DNA of 64,000 bases from positions 744,001-808,000 of the forward strand of contig NZ_PYAW01000001.1 in assembly GCF_003014755.1 (NCBI RefSeq), written 5' to 3'. Made by a program: the position numbers and the translations under genes. How positions within the stretch are numbered: the first letter of the stretch is position 1; each line of letters opens with the position of its first letter. This document shows positions 16,793 through 25,089 of this stretch, piece after piece. The notes beneath the pieces are model-generated. The model saw nothing but the letters and a program-made list of their open reading frames with translations. It had not been told where the DNA came from and did not search any database. The DNA is from Chitinophaga niastensis (lineage in GTDB: Bacteria > Bacteroidota > Bacteroidia > Chitinophagales > Chitinophagaceae).

Positions 16793-18661
16793 TTATACCT
16801 CCTTATTCACCTTTACGTTAAAAGTTGGCGGGGTATAATCTTCCGGTAAATAATCAGCCGGAATAGTTGTTGTATTCCCATCTCTCTGGGCGCGGTAATG
16901 CGGCGACATAATTTCTACACCGGCAGCATTAAACTGATCCTGAATATTCTGATGAAGAGAGGAATAGATAAGTGCCATTTTGTGTGACTGATCAGTGTAA
17001 GCATTGATTTCATAGGCAACATAAAAATCATCCAGGCCGGTTTGCAGTACAAACGGTGGGCGGTCTTTAAGGATACCATCTGTGGCAAGGGCGGCGTTGA
17101 TCAGCAATTCATGGATCTGTTTCCACGGAGCATCATAGCCAATTGTAACAGTGGTGTGCAACACCAGTCCCAGCTCTTTACTGGAAGAGGTGAAATTGAT
17201 AGTATGCCCGCTGAGTATACTGGCATTAGGTACTGTGATTTCTTCATTCTTGATAGTCAGTAACCGTGTCACCAATAAATTTTTCTCTATCACCTTGCCG
17301 GTGATCTCTCCTATCTTCACTACATCTCCTATCTTGAATGGGCGCATGTAGGTAATAACGAAGCCGGCAATCACATTGGAGATGGCGGATGATGAGCCGA
17401 GCGAAAACAGGATACCCAGAAAAACAGAGACTCCCTGAAAAATTTTTGAATCAGATCCCGGCAGATATGGGAAGATGACTACAAACATAAAGGCATACAG
17501 CAAAAATTTGATACCACTTGCGGTGGGTCTGGCCCAATCTGCATAAAACCCTTTGATAGTGAGATTGGCAGTGGCTACTTCTTCAGCGAGATAGTTCACC
17601 AGTTTTATCAGGTACCGAGTAACAAAGTATATCACCAGTATGGTGAGTAATTTAGGGAGATAATGCAGCAGTCCTGTAAATATGGACTTGATAGGACTCA
17701 GTGTCCAGTCAATGAGTTTGTCGGCGATGCCTTTGGTCCAGGGAAAAATGCTGAAAACAAAAGGCAACGTGATATAAAAAATAAACAGGATCAGGACTAT
17801 CCGTGCAACGCGCAATGCATTAAAGGCAAGCCCGATCTGCTTCTGCTGGTTGAGCAAGGCATAGTCTTTTACTTTTACGCCTTTAAAATAGCGGTCTTTA
17901 TCCCTTATTATTTTAGCCCGTACCCGTTTAAACAAACGGTTGATCCAATATACGATGGTGCCAAATATTACCAGGATTAATAATAGCCACGCAATGCGTA
18001 TCAGGATGTTTTGTAAGCTGTTTTCCTTTTTCTGTTGCAGAATGCTTTTACGGATGGTGGCTGCATAGTCTTTGGCTACCTGCATTTTATCCTGGTTTAA
18101 CCAAAGGGCGTCATCATCCGTAATCGTCAACAGGATCAGGTCATTGTATGCCACATCCACATTGTTTTCATTGGGCACTACAATTACAGAATCGGGAGAA
18201 AAGAAAGGATCTGCTTCCAGCCGTTCCAGTTTTACAACAATATTCTGTGCTCTTTCGCTGGGGCGCAGTGGGCCCAGCCTGTTATAAACATAGAAGAGTG
18301 TATCACCGAAGGGACTTACAGGAAAGCCGCCGTGAAAGGCTTTCAGGCGATCAATATTTTGTTGGCGGACTACTTTTTTAAGGGAGTCGGCCTGTTCAAA
18401 AGCCGTCAGTTTTTGTTGCAGCTCTTGTTTGCGTTGGTCGTTGTTGTTTTTTATTGATAACAGTTGTTCTTCCAAAGCCTGTTTCTGCACTGCATCTGCT
18501 TTGAGGAGGGAATCGCTTTCCCGGAGCAGGCGGGTAGTGAGTACCAGTTGCGTATCCGTAAGAGAGTCACGGGAGGCTTTACTGCTGTCTGTTTGCGCGG
18601 TGCAAAATAAGAAGAAGGTAACCAGGATGCCGGTTAAAAAAAGGGTATAAACAACTCTCAT
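16793..18661 (-). CDS. Mechanosensitive ion channel, MscS family, with exported N-terminal domain
   Basis: This 622-aa protein has a signal peptide (MRVVYTLFLTGILVTFFLFC) and then about 170 periplasmic residues with coiled-coil character (residues 25-110). Several membrane segments follow: 'LLILVIFGTIVYW', 'VLILFIFYITLPFVFSIF' and 'LLTILVIYFVTRYLI'. The MscS core then appears: the pore-lining 'GILFSLGSSSAISNVIAGFV', the beta-domain 'RPFKIGDVVKIGEITGKV' and 'TVPNASILSGHTINFTSSS'. The C-terminal alpha/beta cytoplasmic vestibule completes it. It should release solutes at hypo-osmotic shock. It is longer than E. coli MscS (286 aa) and resembles the larger YbdG/MscM-like members. The gap of 39 nt to the zeta-like pair downstream makes partial cotranscription possible. 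Confidence 0.9.
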   Translation of the reverse strand: MRVVYTLFLTGILVTFFLFCTAQTDSSKASRDSLTDTQLVLTTRLLRESDSLLKADAVQKQALEEQLLSIKNNNDQRKQELQQKLTAFEQADSLKKVVRQQNIDRLKAFHGGFPVSPFGDTLFYVYNRLGPLRPSERAQNIVVKLERLEADPFFSPDSVIVVPNENNVDVAYNDLILLTITDDDALWLNQDKMQVAKDYAATIRKSILQQKKENSLQNILIRIAWLLLILVIFGTIVYWINRLFKRVRAKIIRDKDRYFKGVKVKDYALLNQQKQIGLAFNALRVARIVLILFIFYITLPFVFSIFPWTKGIADKLIDWTLSPIKSIFTGLLHYLPKLLTILVIYFVTRYLIKLVNYLAEEVATANLTIKGFYADWARPTASGIKFLLYAFMFVVIFPYLPGSDSKIFQGVSVFLGILFSLGSSSAISNVIAGFVITYMRPFKIGDVVKIGEITGKVIEKNLLVTRLLTIKNEEITVPNASILSGHTINFTSSSKELGLVLHTTVTIGYDAPWKQIHELLINAALATDGILKDRPPFVLQTGLDDFYVAYEINAYTDQSHKMALIYSSLHQNIQDQFNAAGVEIMSPHYRAQRDGNTTTIPADYLPEDYTPPTFNVKVNKEV

Positions 18662-18761
18662 TCCCGAAGCTTTTATTTAAAGTACGGAAAATTCCTGTAG
18701 CGGGCCAGGCAGCATATCAAAATGTGTGAAAATTTATAAAAGCGGGCGTGTTGGAGTTATC

Positions 18762-19214
18762 CTACACTTGTCTTTTCGTGTATTGGCTGTAATCGGGCAA
18801 TATCGCTTCATACTCCTGGTGCATGAGTGGTGAAGTGAGCAGAAAGTCTGCGGATGCGCGGTTGCTGGCCATCGGAATGTTCCATACTACGCCCAGGCGA
18901 AGCAGGGCTTTGATATCCGGATCATGGGGTAATGCTTCCATTGGGTCCCAGAAGAAGATAATAACATCCAGTTCTCCTGTAGCTACCAGGGCACCAATTT
19001 GCTGATCGCCGCCCAGTGGGCCGCTCAGCAGTTTTCTTACAGATACGTCCAGCGCCTGTTCTATGAGTTTGCCGGTAGTGCCGGTGGCATATAGTTCATG
19101 GCGACTCAGCACAGTTTTGTTATAGATGGCCCACTCTATCAGTTCGGCTTTCTTATGGTCATGTGCGATCAGGGCAATCCGTTTGCGTGCTTTTAAAACT
19201 TTAGTTGTTTGCAT
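18762..19214 (-). CDS. mgsA: Methylglyoxal synthase
   Basis: This 150-aa enzyme converts dihydroxyacetone phosphate to methylglyoxal and phosphate in the cytoplasm, an overflow branch of glycolysis. Family motifs are all present: 'RIALIAHDHKK', 'LYATGTTGKLIE', 'SGPLGGDQQIGA' (catalytic Asp in the GGD turn), 'FFWDPMEALPHDPDIKALLRL' and 'NIPMASNRASADFLL'. The start is ATG 19214 (MQTTKVLKARKRI). A longer GTG start at 19239-19241 lies upstream of an exact -7 box (19223-19230) and so would not be on the transcript. Ferritin lies 24 nt upstream of that alternative start on the same strand, but mgsA has its own promoter. Confidence 0.95.
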   Translation of the reverse strand: MQTTKVLKARKRIALIAHDHKKAELIEWAIYNKTVLSRHELYATGTTGKLIEQALDVSVRKLLSGPLGGDQQIGALVATGELDVIIFFWDPMEALPHDPDIKALLRLGVVWNIPMASNRASADFLLTSPLMHQEYEAILPDYSQYTKRQV

Positions 19215-19222
19215 ATCTGCTA

Positions 19223-19230
19223 CAAAAGTA
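19223..19230 (-). promoter_or_regulatory. -7 box for mgsA
   Basis: The minus strand reads TACTTTTG, an exact TAnnTTTG match ending 8 nt before the mgsA ATG. It decides the start codon and implies almost no leader. Confidence 0.55.
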
Positions 19231-19265
19231 ACAAGTGACACGCAATAAATAAATGTAGATTTTAT

Positions 19266-19790
19266 TTAATGTTGTGGGCGTCTATCGTTCATATCCAGTG
19301 TGGCGAGGTCGCGGTCAAAAATATAGAGGCCACCTTTATCTTCCCCTATGAGCTTTAATTTATCCAGGATGAGCCTTGCCAGTCGCTCTTCTTCGATCTG
19401 TTCTGTAACATACCACTGTAAAAAGTTGTGGGTAGCATAATCCTTTTCACCCAGGCACATATCTACCAGGTTATTAATTTCTTTGGACACGAGTAGCTCA
19501 TGACTAAACACATGTTCAAAAATGGCATGTATATTTTTAAACTTCACCGTTGGCTGCTTCAGCGCCGGCACCAGGCCATGACCGCCCCGTTCGTTAATGA
19601 ATTTCAGCAGTTTGAGCATATGTGCTCTTTCCTCATCGGAGTGGCGGTATAAAAATTGGGCAATGCCGTTATATCCCTGGACTTCAGACCAGGAGGCCAT
19701 TGCCAGATAATACTGGGAAGACGCTGCTTCCATTTCCACCTGTTGATTGAGTGCTGTTTCGATTTTTGAAGAAAGTTCTTTCAATAACAT
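19266..19790 (-). CDS. ftnA: Ferritin (non-heme)
   Basis: This 174-aa four-helix ferritin stores iron as ferric mineral in a cytoplasmic 24-mer. The ferroxidase and helix signatures are clear: 'EMEAASSQYYLAMASW' (helix A), 'YRHSDEERAHMLKLLKFINERG' (helix B with the EExxH pair), 'FSHELLVSKEINNLVDM' and 'YATHNFLQWYVTEQIEEERLARLILDKL'. Length equals the bacterial norm. It lies divergently to nfu (156 bp apart), an iron-sulfur carrier gene, so the pair touches iron handling on both sides. No Fur box could be identified by eye. Confidence 0.95.
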   Translation of the reverse strand: MLLKELSSKIETALNQQVEMEAASSQYYLAMASWSEVQGYNGIAQFLYRHSDEERAHMLKLLKFINERGGHGLVPALKQPTVKFKNIHAIFEHVFSHELLVSKEINNLVDMCLGEKDYATHNFLQWYVTEQIEEERLARLILDKLKLIGEDKGGLYIFDRDLATLDMNDRRPQH

Positions 19791-19918
19791 GACAAATAAT
19801 TTTGCCTGGGTGAAGTGAAATGGCAGTGGGCAGGGGATATCATTTATGCCTATAACGAGATTGTAAAATTCAATGGGGATTCACATAAAGGCGTCCTGAA
19901 ATTCTGCCTGAAAAACGC

Positions 19919-19926
19919 TACCTTTG
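19919..19926 (+). promoter_or_regulatory. -7 box for nfu
   Basis: TACCTTTG is an exact TAnnTTTG match, 20 nt before the ATG at 19947. Confidence 0.6.
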
Positions 19927-19946
19927 CGTAAGTAAATTAGGATAAA

Positions 19947-20543
19947 ATGATTAAAACAGGAAATCCGATCATCAGTATATATACAGAAATGACTCCCAAC
20001 CCGGAAACCATGAAGTTTGTGGCAAACAAACTGCTGTACCCAGGTAAGAGTATTGATTTCCCGGATGAAGCCAGCGCCAAACCGTCTCCTTTAGCCATGG
20101 AGCTGTTTAGCTTCCCTTTTATAAAGGGCGTATTTATTATGGCTAACTTTATTACGCTTACAAAAACCAGCGAAACTGACTGGAACGATATAATTCCTAC
20201 GGTAAAAGCCTTCCTGAAAGAATATCTGGAAGATACCCGTCCTATTATCAACGAAGATGAAGTAGTTATTACTAAATCTACTGCGAGCAATGAGGTGAGT
20301 GCTGATGACACGGATGTGGTAAAACGTATCAAGGAGTTACTTGAAAACTACGTGAAACCTGCTGTGGAAATGGATGGCGGCGCCATTCAATTCAAAGATT
20401 ATAACGACGGCACGGTAACCCTGATGTTACAAGGTTCCTGTTCAGGCTGCCCCTCCTCCATGATTACGCTCAAAGCCGGCATTGAAGGCATGATGAAGCG
20501 TATGATCCCGGAAGTGAAGGAAGTTGTGGCAGAAGCAGAATAA
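19947..20543 (+). CDS. Nfu-type iron-sulfur cluster carrier (NifU family)
   Basis: This 198-aa protein has two domains. The N-terminal Nfu domain covers about residues 1-95 ('YTEMTPNPETMKFVANKLL', 'FPFIKGVFIMANFITLTKT'). The C-terminal NifU-like domain covers about 120-195 and holds the cluster-binding CSGC (Cys165, Cys168) in 'LQGSCSGCPSSMITLKAGIE'. It assembles or delivers [4Fe-4S] clusters to apoproteins in the cytoplasm; the window contains many potential clients (GltBD, CcoG, HemN, MqnC). An exact -7 box precedes it and a strong terminator follows, so it is monocistronic. It is not the NifU scaffold of nitrogen fixation: no IscU-type N-terminal domain is present. Confidence 0.93.
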   Translation: MIKTGNPIISIYTEMTPNPETMKFVANKLLYPGKSIDFPDEASAKPSPLAMELFSFPFIKGVFIMANFITLTKTSETDWNDIIPTVKAFLKEYLEDTRPIINEDEVVITKSTASNEVSADDTDVVKRIKELLENYVKPAVEMDGGAIQFKDYNDGTVTLMLQGSCSGCPSSMITLKAGIEGMMKRMIPEVKEVVAEAE

Positions 20544-20573
20544 GCCATAGTTGAGTGAATGATAGTGTTAAAC

Positions 20574-20605
20574 AAAAGCACAGTCTTATGGCTGTGCTTT
20601 TTTAT
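20574..20605 (+). terminator. Terminator of nfu
   Basis: The stem AAAAGCACAG/CTGTGCTTTT with an 8-nt loop is followed by TTTTATTT, 31 nt past the nfu stop. Confidence 0.85.
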
Positions 20606-20705
20606 TTAGCCTTTTTTAGCTTTTAGCTATTAGTCGGGTTAAATAAAATGAATAAATAATAAAAACTGATCACTAAAGGCTAAGCGCTAACAGCTAATCA
20701 CTAAT
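20605..20705. repeat. Intergenic palindrome P1 made of TTAG heptamers
   Basis: The left arm (20605-20635) is TTTAGCC, TTTTTTAGC, TTTTAGC, TATTAGT. The right arm (20668-20705), read on the minus strand, is ATTAGTG ATTAGCT GTTAGCG CTTAGCC TTTAGTG, five exact 7-nt steps. Arm pairing is imperfect. The right arm runs into the ATG of the next gene. Confidence 0.6.
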
Positions 20706-22401
20706 GAAAGGATTATTAGTACTACTAACAGGTCTGGCTATTGCCATACAACCTATACAGGCACAAAGAAAGAAAAGCGTGGACAGCTCCGCAGCCATCA
20801 TTACCTACGGCTTTAGCAGCAACGGTAAAGCTACTCCCGGCAACGGATTACAACTGATCATTGATCATAACCGTGCCCATCTCCTTCCCGGCGACAAAAA
20901 ACAAAAAGAACAACAATACCTGCAGCTGGATGAAAAGTCAAGCTGGCAGGTACTTGATATTCCTAACGGAAACGTATATACGCTGAAAAAACCGTTCGGC
21001 GAATACGTACAACCGGAGCTGTTACCAGATACTGCTACTATTCTGGGGTATGTATGTAAAAAGGCAAAACTGTTTATCCGTTCCAACACGATAGAAGTAT
21101 GGTACACCAATGAATTGGCGCTGAAAGGTACGCCCAGTATTACTATCGCGCCCGGCCTTGGACTGGTGCTCAAAATAGTACGTAACGGCAATAGCGAAAC
21201 AATAGCGAAAAAGATTGAATACCGTAAAATAACGTCTGCCGAACTGGCCTGGCCCACTAATACCGGTCAGCTGGTAGATGATGCCGCCTACATGCGTCAG
21301 GTGATAGACAGCCGATACACTACCCTGCCTGTTTTTAGCCAGGAGCAGATTAGCTGGGGCAACAATGCCATTAATCCTGCCGGAGAGCAATTGGACCAAA
21401 CGTATCATTACGCCGGCGGCACCCTGATTCTTAAAAAGGTGAAACTGCCGGCTCCTCAAAAAGGTGAAACACTGTTTGCAGAACTCACACAATATTCTAA
21501 CGGAGATGCTTACGACAGAACCGGCTCCGTGTTTATGATCCCGGTAGACAAAGCCACTTCCTTTCTGGATGGCTTGCAAAAAGGCGTAGGTGCGTTACCG
21601 TTATTTACCGCTGCAAATGGTAAGAAATACCAGGGCATGGTAGCCACCGATAATTATTTACCGGCACTGGAAATACTGCGTTTCTTCACACCTTTTGGGG
21701 TGCATCATTTTAATAACCAGGTAAAGATACAAGGCTATAACTGGGCCGACTCCGTGATCTATAAACAAGATATCACAGAGCTGCAAAACCGCCTGCAGGG
21801 CGAAGTGTGGATAGGTGTATATATTGGTAACTATGACAAAGGCGGGCATAAAGTAAGTCTCAGTTTTAAATATTATCCCGGAGATGGAGAAGATGAAAAC
21901 CGCCCTTCTCCTGATTGGATCTCTCCTGCATTTAATACTACCAACCTGATGGAAATGGCAGGACAGGAATATGCAACGCTTTTTGACAAAGACTCTCTGA
22001 GCGTTACGGTGAATATTCCTGAAGGTATTAAAAATATACAGTTACGTTATATCACTACCGGCCATGGTGGCTGGGGCGGTGGGGATGAATTTAATCCCAA
22101 ACAAAATGAAATTTTTGTAGATGGCAAACGCGTCTATCATTTTATTCCATGGCGTACGGATTGTGCTACTTATCGTTTATCCAATCCGGCTTCAGGCAAT
22201 TTCGGTAATGGGCTGTCTTCTTCTGATCTGAGCCGCTCCAACTGGTGTCCGGGCACACTTACCTCGCCTGTATTTATTTCGTTGCCGGACATTACACCCG
22301 GCCTGCATACGATCAAAGTGGCCATCCCGCAAGGGAAGCCGGAAGGCAACAGCCAGAGTTTCTGGAATGTGTCTGGCACTTTGATGGGCGTAAAACAGTA
22401 A
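20704..22401 (+). CDS. PNGase F-like amidase with GLPGLI-like N-terminal region
   Basis: This 565-aa protein has a signal peptide (MKGLLVLLTGLAIAIQPIQA, then Q). Residues about 25-190 resemble a GLPGLI domain ('YVCKKAKLFIRSNTIEVWYT', 'GTPSITIAPGLGLVLKI'). From about residue 245 both PNGase F jelly-roll domains follow: 'QYSNGDAYDRTGSVFMIP', 'FTPFGVHHFNN', 'WIGVYIGNYDKGGHKVSL', then 'TTGHGGWGGGDEF', 'PWRTDCATYR' and 'SSDLSRSNWCPGTLTSP'. PNGase F hydrolyses the asparagine-glycan amide bond of N-glycoproteins, releasing N-glycans. The conserved Asp in 'YDR' and Glu in 'GGDEF' are consistent with its catalytic acidic residues (family knowledge, not tested). It is likely periplasmic or outer-membrane exposed. 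The GLPGLI-type front end is unusual for this enzyme. It overlaps repeat P1 at its start. Confidence 0.87.
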   Translation: MKGLLVLLTGLAIAIQPIQAQRKKSVDSSAAIITYGFSSNGKATPGNGLQLIIDHNRAHLLPGDKKQKEQQYLQLDEKSSWQVLDIPNGNVYTLKKPFGEYVQPELLPDTATILGYVCKKAKLFIRSNTIEVWYTNELALKGTPSITIAPGLGLVLKIVRNGNSETIAKKIEYRKITSAELAWPTNTGQLVDDAAYMRQVIDSRYTTLPVFSQEQISWGNNAINPAGEQLDQTYHYAGGTLILKKVKLPAPQKGETLFAELTQYSNGDAYDRTGSVFMIPVDKATSFLDGLQKGVGALPLFTAANGKKYQGMVATDNYLPALEILRFFTPFGVHHFNNQVKIQGYNWADSVIYKQDITELQNRLQGEVWIGVYIGNYDKGGHKVSLSFKYYPGDGEDENRPSPDWISPAFNTTNLMEMAGQEYATLFDKDSLSVTVNIPEGIKNIQLRYITTGHGGWGGGDEFNPKQNEIFVDGKRVYHFIPWRTDCATYRLSNPASGNFGNGLSSSDLSRSNWCPGTLTSPVFISLPDITPGLHTIKVAIPQGKPEGNSQSFWNVSGTLMGVKQ

Positions 22402-22404
22402 AAA

Positions 22405-22480
22405 AAATTACGAATTGCGAATTACGGATCGAAGCGATCTTTGCTTCGATCCGTAATTCGTAATTCGCAATTCGTAATTT
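22405..22480. repeat. Intergenic palindrome P2 made of GAATTAC heptamers
   Basis: The left arm (22405-22435) reads AAATTAC GAATTGC GAATTAC GGATCGAAGC. The right arm (22443-22480, minus strand) is the same with one extra GAATTAC unit. All other positions match. The loop is 7 nt. It starts 3 nt after the stop of the PNGase F-like gene and ends 8 nt before the pnuC -7 box. Confidence 0.8.
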
Positions 22481-22487
22481 CAATGTA

Positions 22488-22495
22488 TACTTTTG
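22488..22495 (+). promoter_or_regulatory. -7 box for pnuC
   Basis: TACTTTTG is an exact TAnnTTTG match ending 4 nt before the pnuC ATG, which implies a leaderless transcript. Confidence 0.55.
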
Positions 22496-22499
22496 CATC

Positions 22500-23123
22500 A
22501 TGAACGATATATACCAGGGTCTTTTACAGGGTATGCACGATATGAGCTGGCTGGAAGCGATTGCTGTATTTTTTGCAGTATTATCTGTCATCTTTCAGAA
22601 AAAAAATAATATCCTGGTATATCCCACCGGTATTATCAGCACAGGCATTTTCACCTATCTCTTATCCCGCGAACATTTTAAGCTGTATGCAGATGCCACG
22701 CTGAATGCATATTATTTGGTGATGAGTATATATGGCTGGCTATATTGGGCCAGGAAAAGGCCGGAACAACCGGCAGTAAAGATCACCCGCAGTAGCCGGA
22801 AGGAATTAACAACCGCCACTATTATTGCTATTACCGGTTGGGCCATCTTTTACACACTATTGCATAATTTTTCTGACTCTAATGTACCTGTGATGGATGC
22901 CTTTGTTTCTGCTAGCGCCTGCGCCGGTATGTGGTTGCTTGCAAAGCGTAAGGTAGAAAACTGGATTCTCCTGAATATCTCCAACTTTGTAGCGGTGCCG
23001 TTGCTATTTTACAAGCATCTGTACCTGACAGCCTTTCTTACCATCTTTTTATTTATCATTGCTATATTCGGATATCTCAGCTGGAAGAAAACTGTGGAGC
23101 AAGAAGAAATTTCCCGCAAATGA
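22500..23123 (+). CDS. pnuC: Nicotinamide riboside transporter PnuC
   Basis: This 207-aa inner-membrane protein has about seven hydrophobic segments and PnuC family blocks: 'WLEAIAVFFAVLSVIFQKK', 'NILVYPTGIISTGIFTYLL', 'YADATLNAYYLVMSIYGWL' (with the WLYW pair), 'DAFVSASACAGMWLLAKRK' and 'ENWILLNISNFVAVPLLFYK'. PnuC facilitates nicotinamide riboside diffusion, trapped by phosphorylation inside. The next gene, overlapping by 4 nt (ATGA), encodes the matching kinase, so uptake and trapping are coupled at the level of translation. A leaderless promoter arrangement is likely; no riboswitch could fit in the space upstream. Confidence 0.94.
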   Translation: MNDIYQGLLQGMHDMSWLEAIAVFFAVLSVIFQKKNNILVYPTGIISTGIFTYLLSREHFKLYADATLNAYYLVMSIYGWLYWARKRPEQPAVKITRSSRKELTTATIIAITGWAIFYTLLHNFSDSNVPVMDAFVSASACAGMWLLAKRKVENWILLNISNFVAVPLLFYKHLYLTAFLTIFLFIIAIFGYLSWKKTVEQEEISRK

Positions 23124-23644
23124 AAAAAGTAGTTGTTATAGGACCTGAATCTACAGGCAAAAGCACGCTGAGTGAAAAACTGGCCGCACATTTTAATACG
23201 GTGTGGACACCGGAATATGCGCGTGAATATATTGACCAACTGCCACGGCTATACGAACAGCACGACCTGTTGGAAATAGCTGCCGGACAGTTAGCCCTGG
23301 AACGGCAACAGGCTGCCAAAGCCGGTAATGTGCTTATTTGTGATACCGATTTGTATGTAGTAAAGGTGTGGAGCGAACATAAGTACGGCGATTGTGATGC
23401 CCGCATCCTGAACCAGATTGCGCAGCAGCAGTGTGATCTGTATTTGCTTACTTATATTGATTTGCCCTGGGAAGAAGATCCGCAACGGGAATATCCTGAT
23501 CCTGAAATGCGCACCTATTTTTATAATATTTACAGAGATATTGTGATGCAATCCGGTGCTGCCTGGACAGATATCCGCGGTAGCTATGAAGACCGTGAAA
23601 CGCTTGCTATTAAAGCCGTACAGCAGTTGCTGGAAAATAAATAA
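23120..23644 (+). CDS. NadR-like ribosylnicotinamide kinase
   Basis: This 174-aa P-loop protein corresponds to the C-terminal kinase domain of NadR without its repressor and adenylyltransferase parts. Visible motifs are Walker A 'GPESTGKSTLSEKLA' (residues 8-22), 'PEYAREYIDQLP', 'LICDTDLYVVKVWSEHKYG' and 'LTYIDLPWEEDPQREYPD'. It should phosphorylate nicotinamide riboside to NMN, feeding NAD synthesis. It overlaps pnuC by 4 nt and ends one base before the convergent stop of mtgA. The closest alternative is a generic AAA/ATPase label used in databases for the same family. Confidence 0.88.
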   Translation: MKKVVVIGPESTGKSTLSEKLAAHFNTVWTPEYAREYIDQLPRLYEQHDLLEIAAGQLALERQQAAKAGNVLICDTDLYVVKVWSEHKYGDCDARILNQIAQQQCDLYLLTYIDLPWEEDPQREYPDPEMRTYFYNIYRDIVMQSGAAWTDIRGSYEDRETLAIKAVQQLLENK

Positions 23645-24361
23645 TTATTCTCTGCCGGTTACCAGTTCCATTATATCCGGATCAGGCGCCAGATTGCGCA
23701 TCTGGATCAGTATTTTACGCTGACGATAAGCTGTAATACGTGCCGGTGGATTAACGGTATACTTTATCGGATTAGGTAAACAAGCCGCTATCATGGCTGC
23801 TTCTTCACGGTTTAAGCTGGCTGCATCCTTGTTGTAATAAGCCAGTGAGGCAGCTTCAACACCAAATATGCCTTCGCCGGTTTCTGCTACATTCAGGTAT
23901 ACTTCTAAAATGCGTTGCTTACCCCAGATCTTTTCAATCATAAAAGTAAAATAGACTTCCAGGCCTTTACGTACCCAACTACGGCCCTGCCAAAGAAATA
24001 CGTTTTTAGCCACCTGCTGACTGATGGTGCTGGCGCCCTTTATTTTTTTACTTTGCTGATTATGTTTCATGGCCTTTTCAATAGACTTGAAATCAAAACC
24101 ATTATGATCTGTGAAGAGTTGGTCTTCACTGGCTATCACGGCCAGTTTGGCGTGTTGGGAAATAGCATCGTAGCTTACCCACGTTTTATGCAATTTTTTA
24201 TCTGTTCCCCATAAGCTGAACCAGCTGGAGATCTCTGTAATGGTAATAGGTGGATTCACCCATTTTAGCAGGATGATATATACAAATTGTGCAACAAATA
24301 AAACCAGTAGTACTCTCTTTAATCTCCTCCACGTTCTGGGAATAATGCCTTTTAAATTCAT
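23645..24361 (-). CDS. mtgA: Monofunctional biosynthetic peptidoglycan transglycosylase
   Basis: This 238-aa GT51 enzyme polymerises lipid II into glycan strands at the outer face of the inner membrane. One N-terminal membrane segment is visible (about 14-34, 'VLLVLFVAQFVYIILLKWV'). The catalytic domain carries 'AVIASEDQLFTDHNGFD' (first catalytic Glu), 'KGASTISQQVAKNVFLWQ', 'KGLEVYFTFMIEKIWGKQRI' and 'EVYLNVAETGEGIFGVEAA' (second Glu). There is no transpeptidase domain, so it is the MtgA type. Its stop abuts that of the NR kinase, and its start lies about 100 bp from the divergent sua5 start. Length is normal for the family. Confidence 0.95.
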   Translation of the reverse strand: MNLKGIIPRTWRRLKRVLLVLFVAQFVYIILLKWVNPPITITEISSWFSLWGTDKKLHKTWVSYDAISQHAKLAVIASEDQLFTDHNGFDFKSIEKAMKHNQQSKKIKGASTISQQVAKNVFLWQGRSWVRKGLEVYFTFMIEKIWGKQRILEVYLNVAETGEGIFGVEAASLAYYNKDAASLNREEAAMIAACLPNPIKYTVNPPARITAYRQRKILIQMRNLAPDPDIMELVTGRE

Positions 24362-24448
24362 CCGCGTAGGTTTAGAAAAATCGGGCCGAAAGGTAGGCTA
24401 AAAAGCTGAAAGTGTATTGCTTTCAACTATCTCTACCAACAAAATCCG

Positions 24449-24456
24449 TAACTTTA
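24449..24456 (+). promoter_or_regulatory. Near-consensus -7 box for the Sua5/YciO gene
   Basis: TAACTTTA matches TAnnTTTG at all fixed positions except the final G, and ends 3 nt before the ATG at 24460. Confidence 0.4.
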
Positions 24457-24459
24457 GGT

Positions 24460-25077
24460 ATGCTGTTAAACGTACACCCTGACAACCCGAATCCACGCCT
24501 CATAAAAACGATCATTGAATGTTTGAAGGATGGCGGTGTGATTATTTACCCTACTGACACGGTATACGGTTTGGGTTGCGATATTACGCAACACAAAGCC
24601 ATAGAACGTATTGCGCGAATTAAACAGATTGATCCCAGGAAGGCGCACTTTTCTTTTATCTGTTATGATCTGAGCCACCTGTCGGATTACGCCAAAAGCG
24701 TGGATACGCCTGTGTTTAGAATGCTTAAAAAAGCATTGCCCGGCCCTTATACATTTATTTTACCAGCCAGCAGAATGGTACCCAAACTGTTGAAAACAAA
24801 GAAAGATACTGTGGGTATCAGGGTGCCGGATAATAATATTTGCAGAACGATTGTAAAAGAGTTGGGTAACCCTTTAATGAGCACTACTCTTCCGATAGAG
24901 CATTACGTAGAAGAATATACTGATCCGGAGATCATTTCCGAGAAGTTTGGTAAACTGGTGGATATCGTGATAGATGGCGGCCCTGGCGGGATGGCTTTTT
25001 CTACCGTTATTGATTGCACAGGAGCAGAACCTGAATTGATCCGTGAAGGTCTCGGGAGTTTTGAGGAAATATCCTGA
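24460..25077 (+). CDS. L-threonylcarbamoyladenylate synthase (Sua5/YrdC/YciO family)
   Basis: This 205-aa protein has the YrdC fold: 'GGVIIYPTDTVYGLGCDI', 'RIKQIDPRKAHFSFICYDL', 'LPGPYTFILPAS', 'TVGIRVPDNNICRTIVKEL' and 'PLMSTTLPI'. It makes threonylcarbamoyl-AMP for the t6A modification of ANN-decoding tRNAs. The length and the 'IDPRK' variant place it closer to the YciO branch than to full Sua5, so a non-TsaC role cannot be excluded. The start at 24460 is preferred over an in-frame 24412 because the shorter form begins at the usual family N-terminus and a near-consensus -7 box ends 3 nt before it. The small secreted gene follows after 12 nt. Confidence 0.9.
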   Translation: MLLNVHPDNPNPRLIKTIIECLKDGGVIIYPTDTVYGLGCDITQHKAIERIARIKQIDPRKAHFSFICYDLSHLSDYAKSVDTPVFRMLKKALPGPYTFILPASRMVPKLLKTKKDTVGIRVPDNNICRTIVKELGNPLMSTTLPIEHYVEEYTDPEIISEKFGKLVDIVIDGGPGGMAFSTVIDCTGAEPELIREGLGSFEEIS

Positions 25078-25089
25078 TAAAATATTTTT

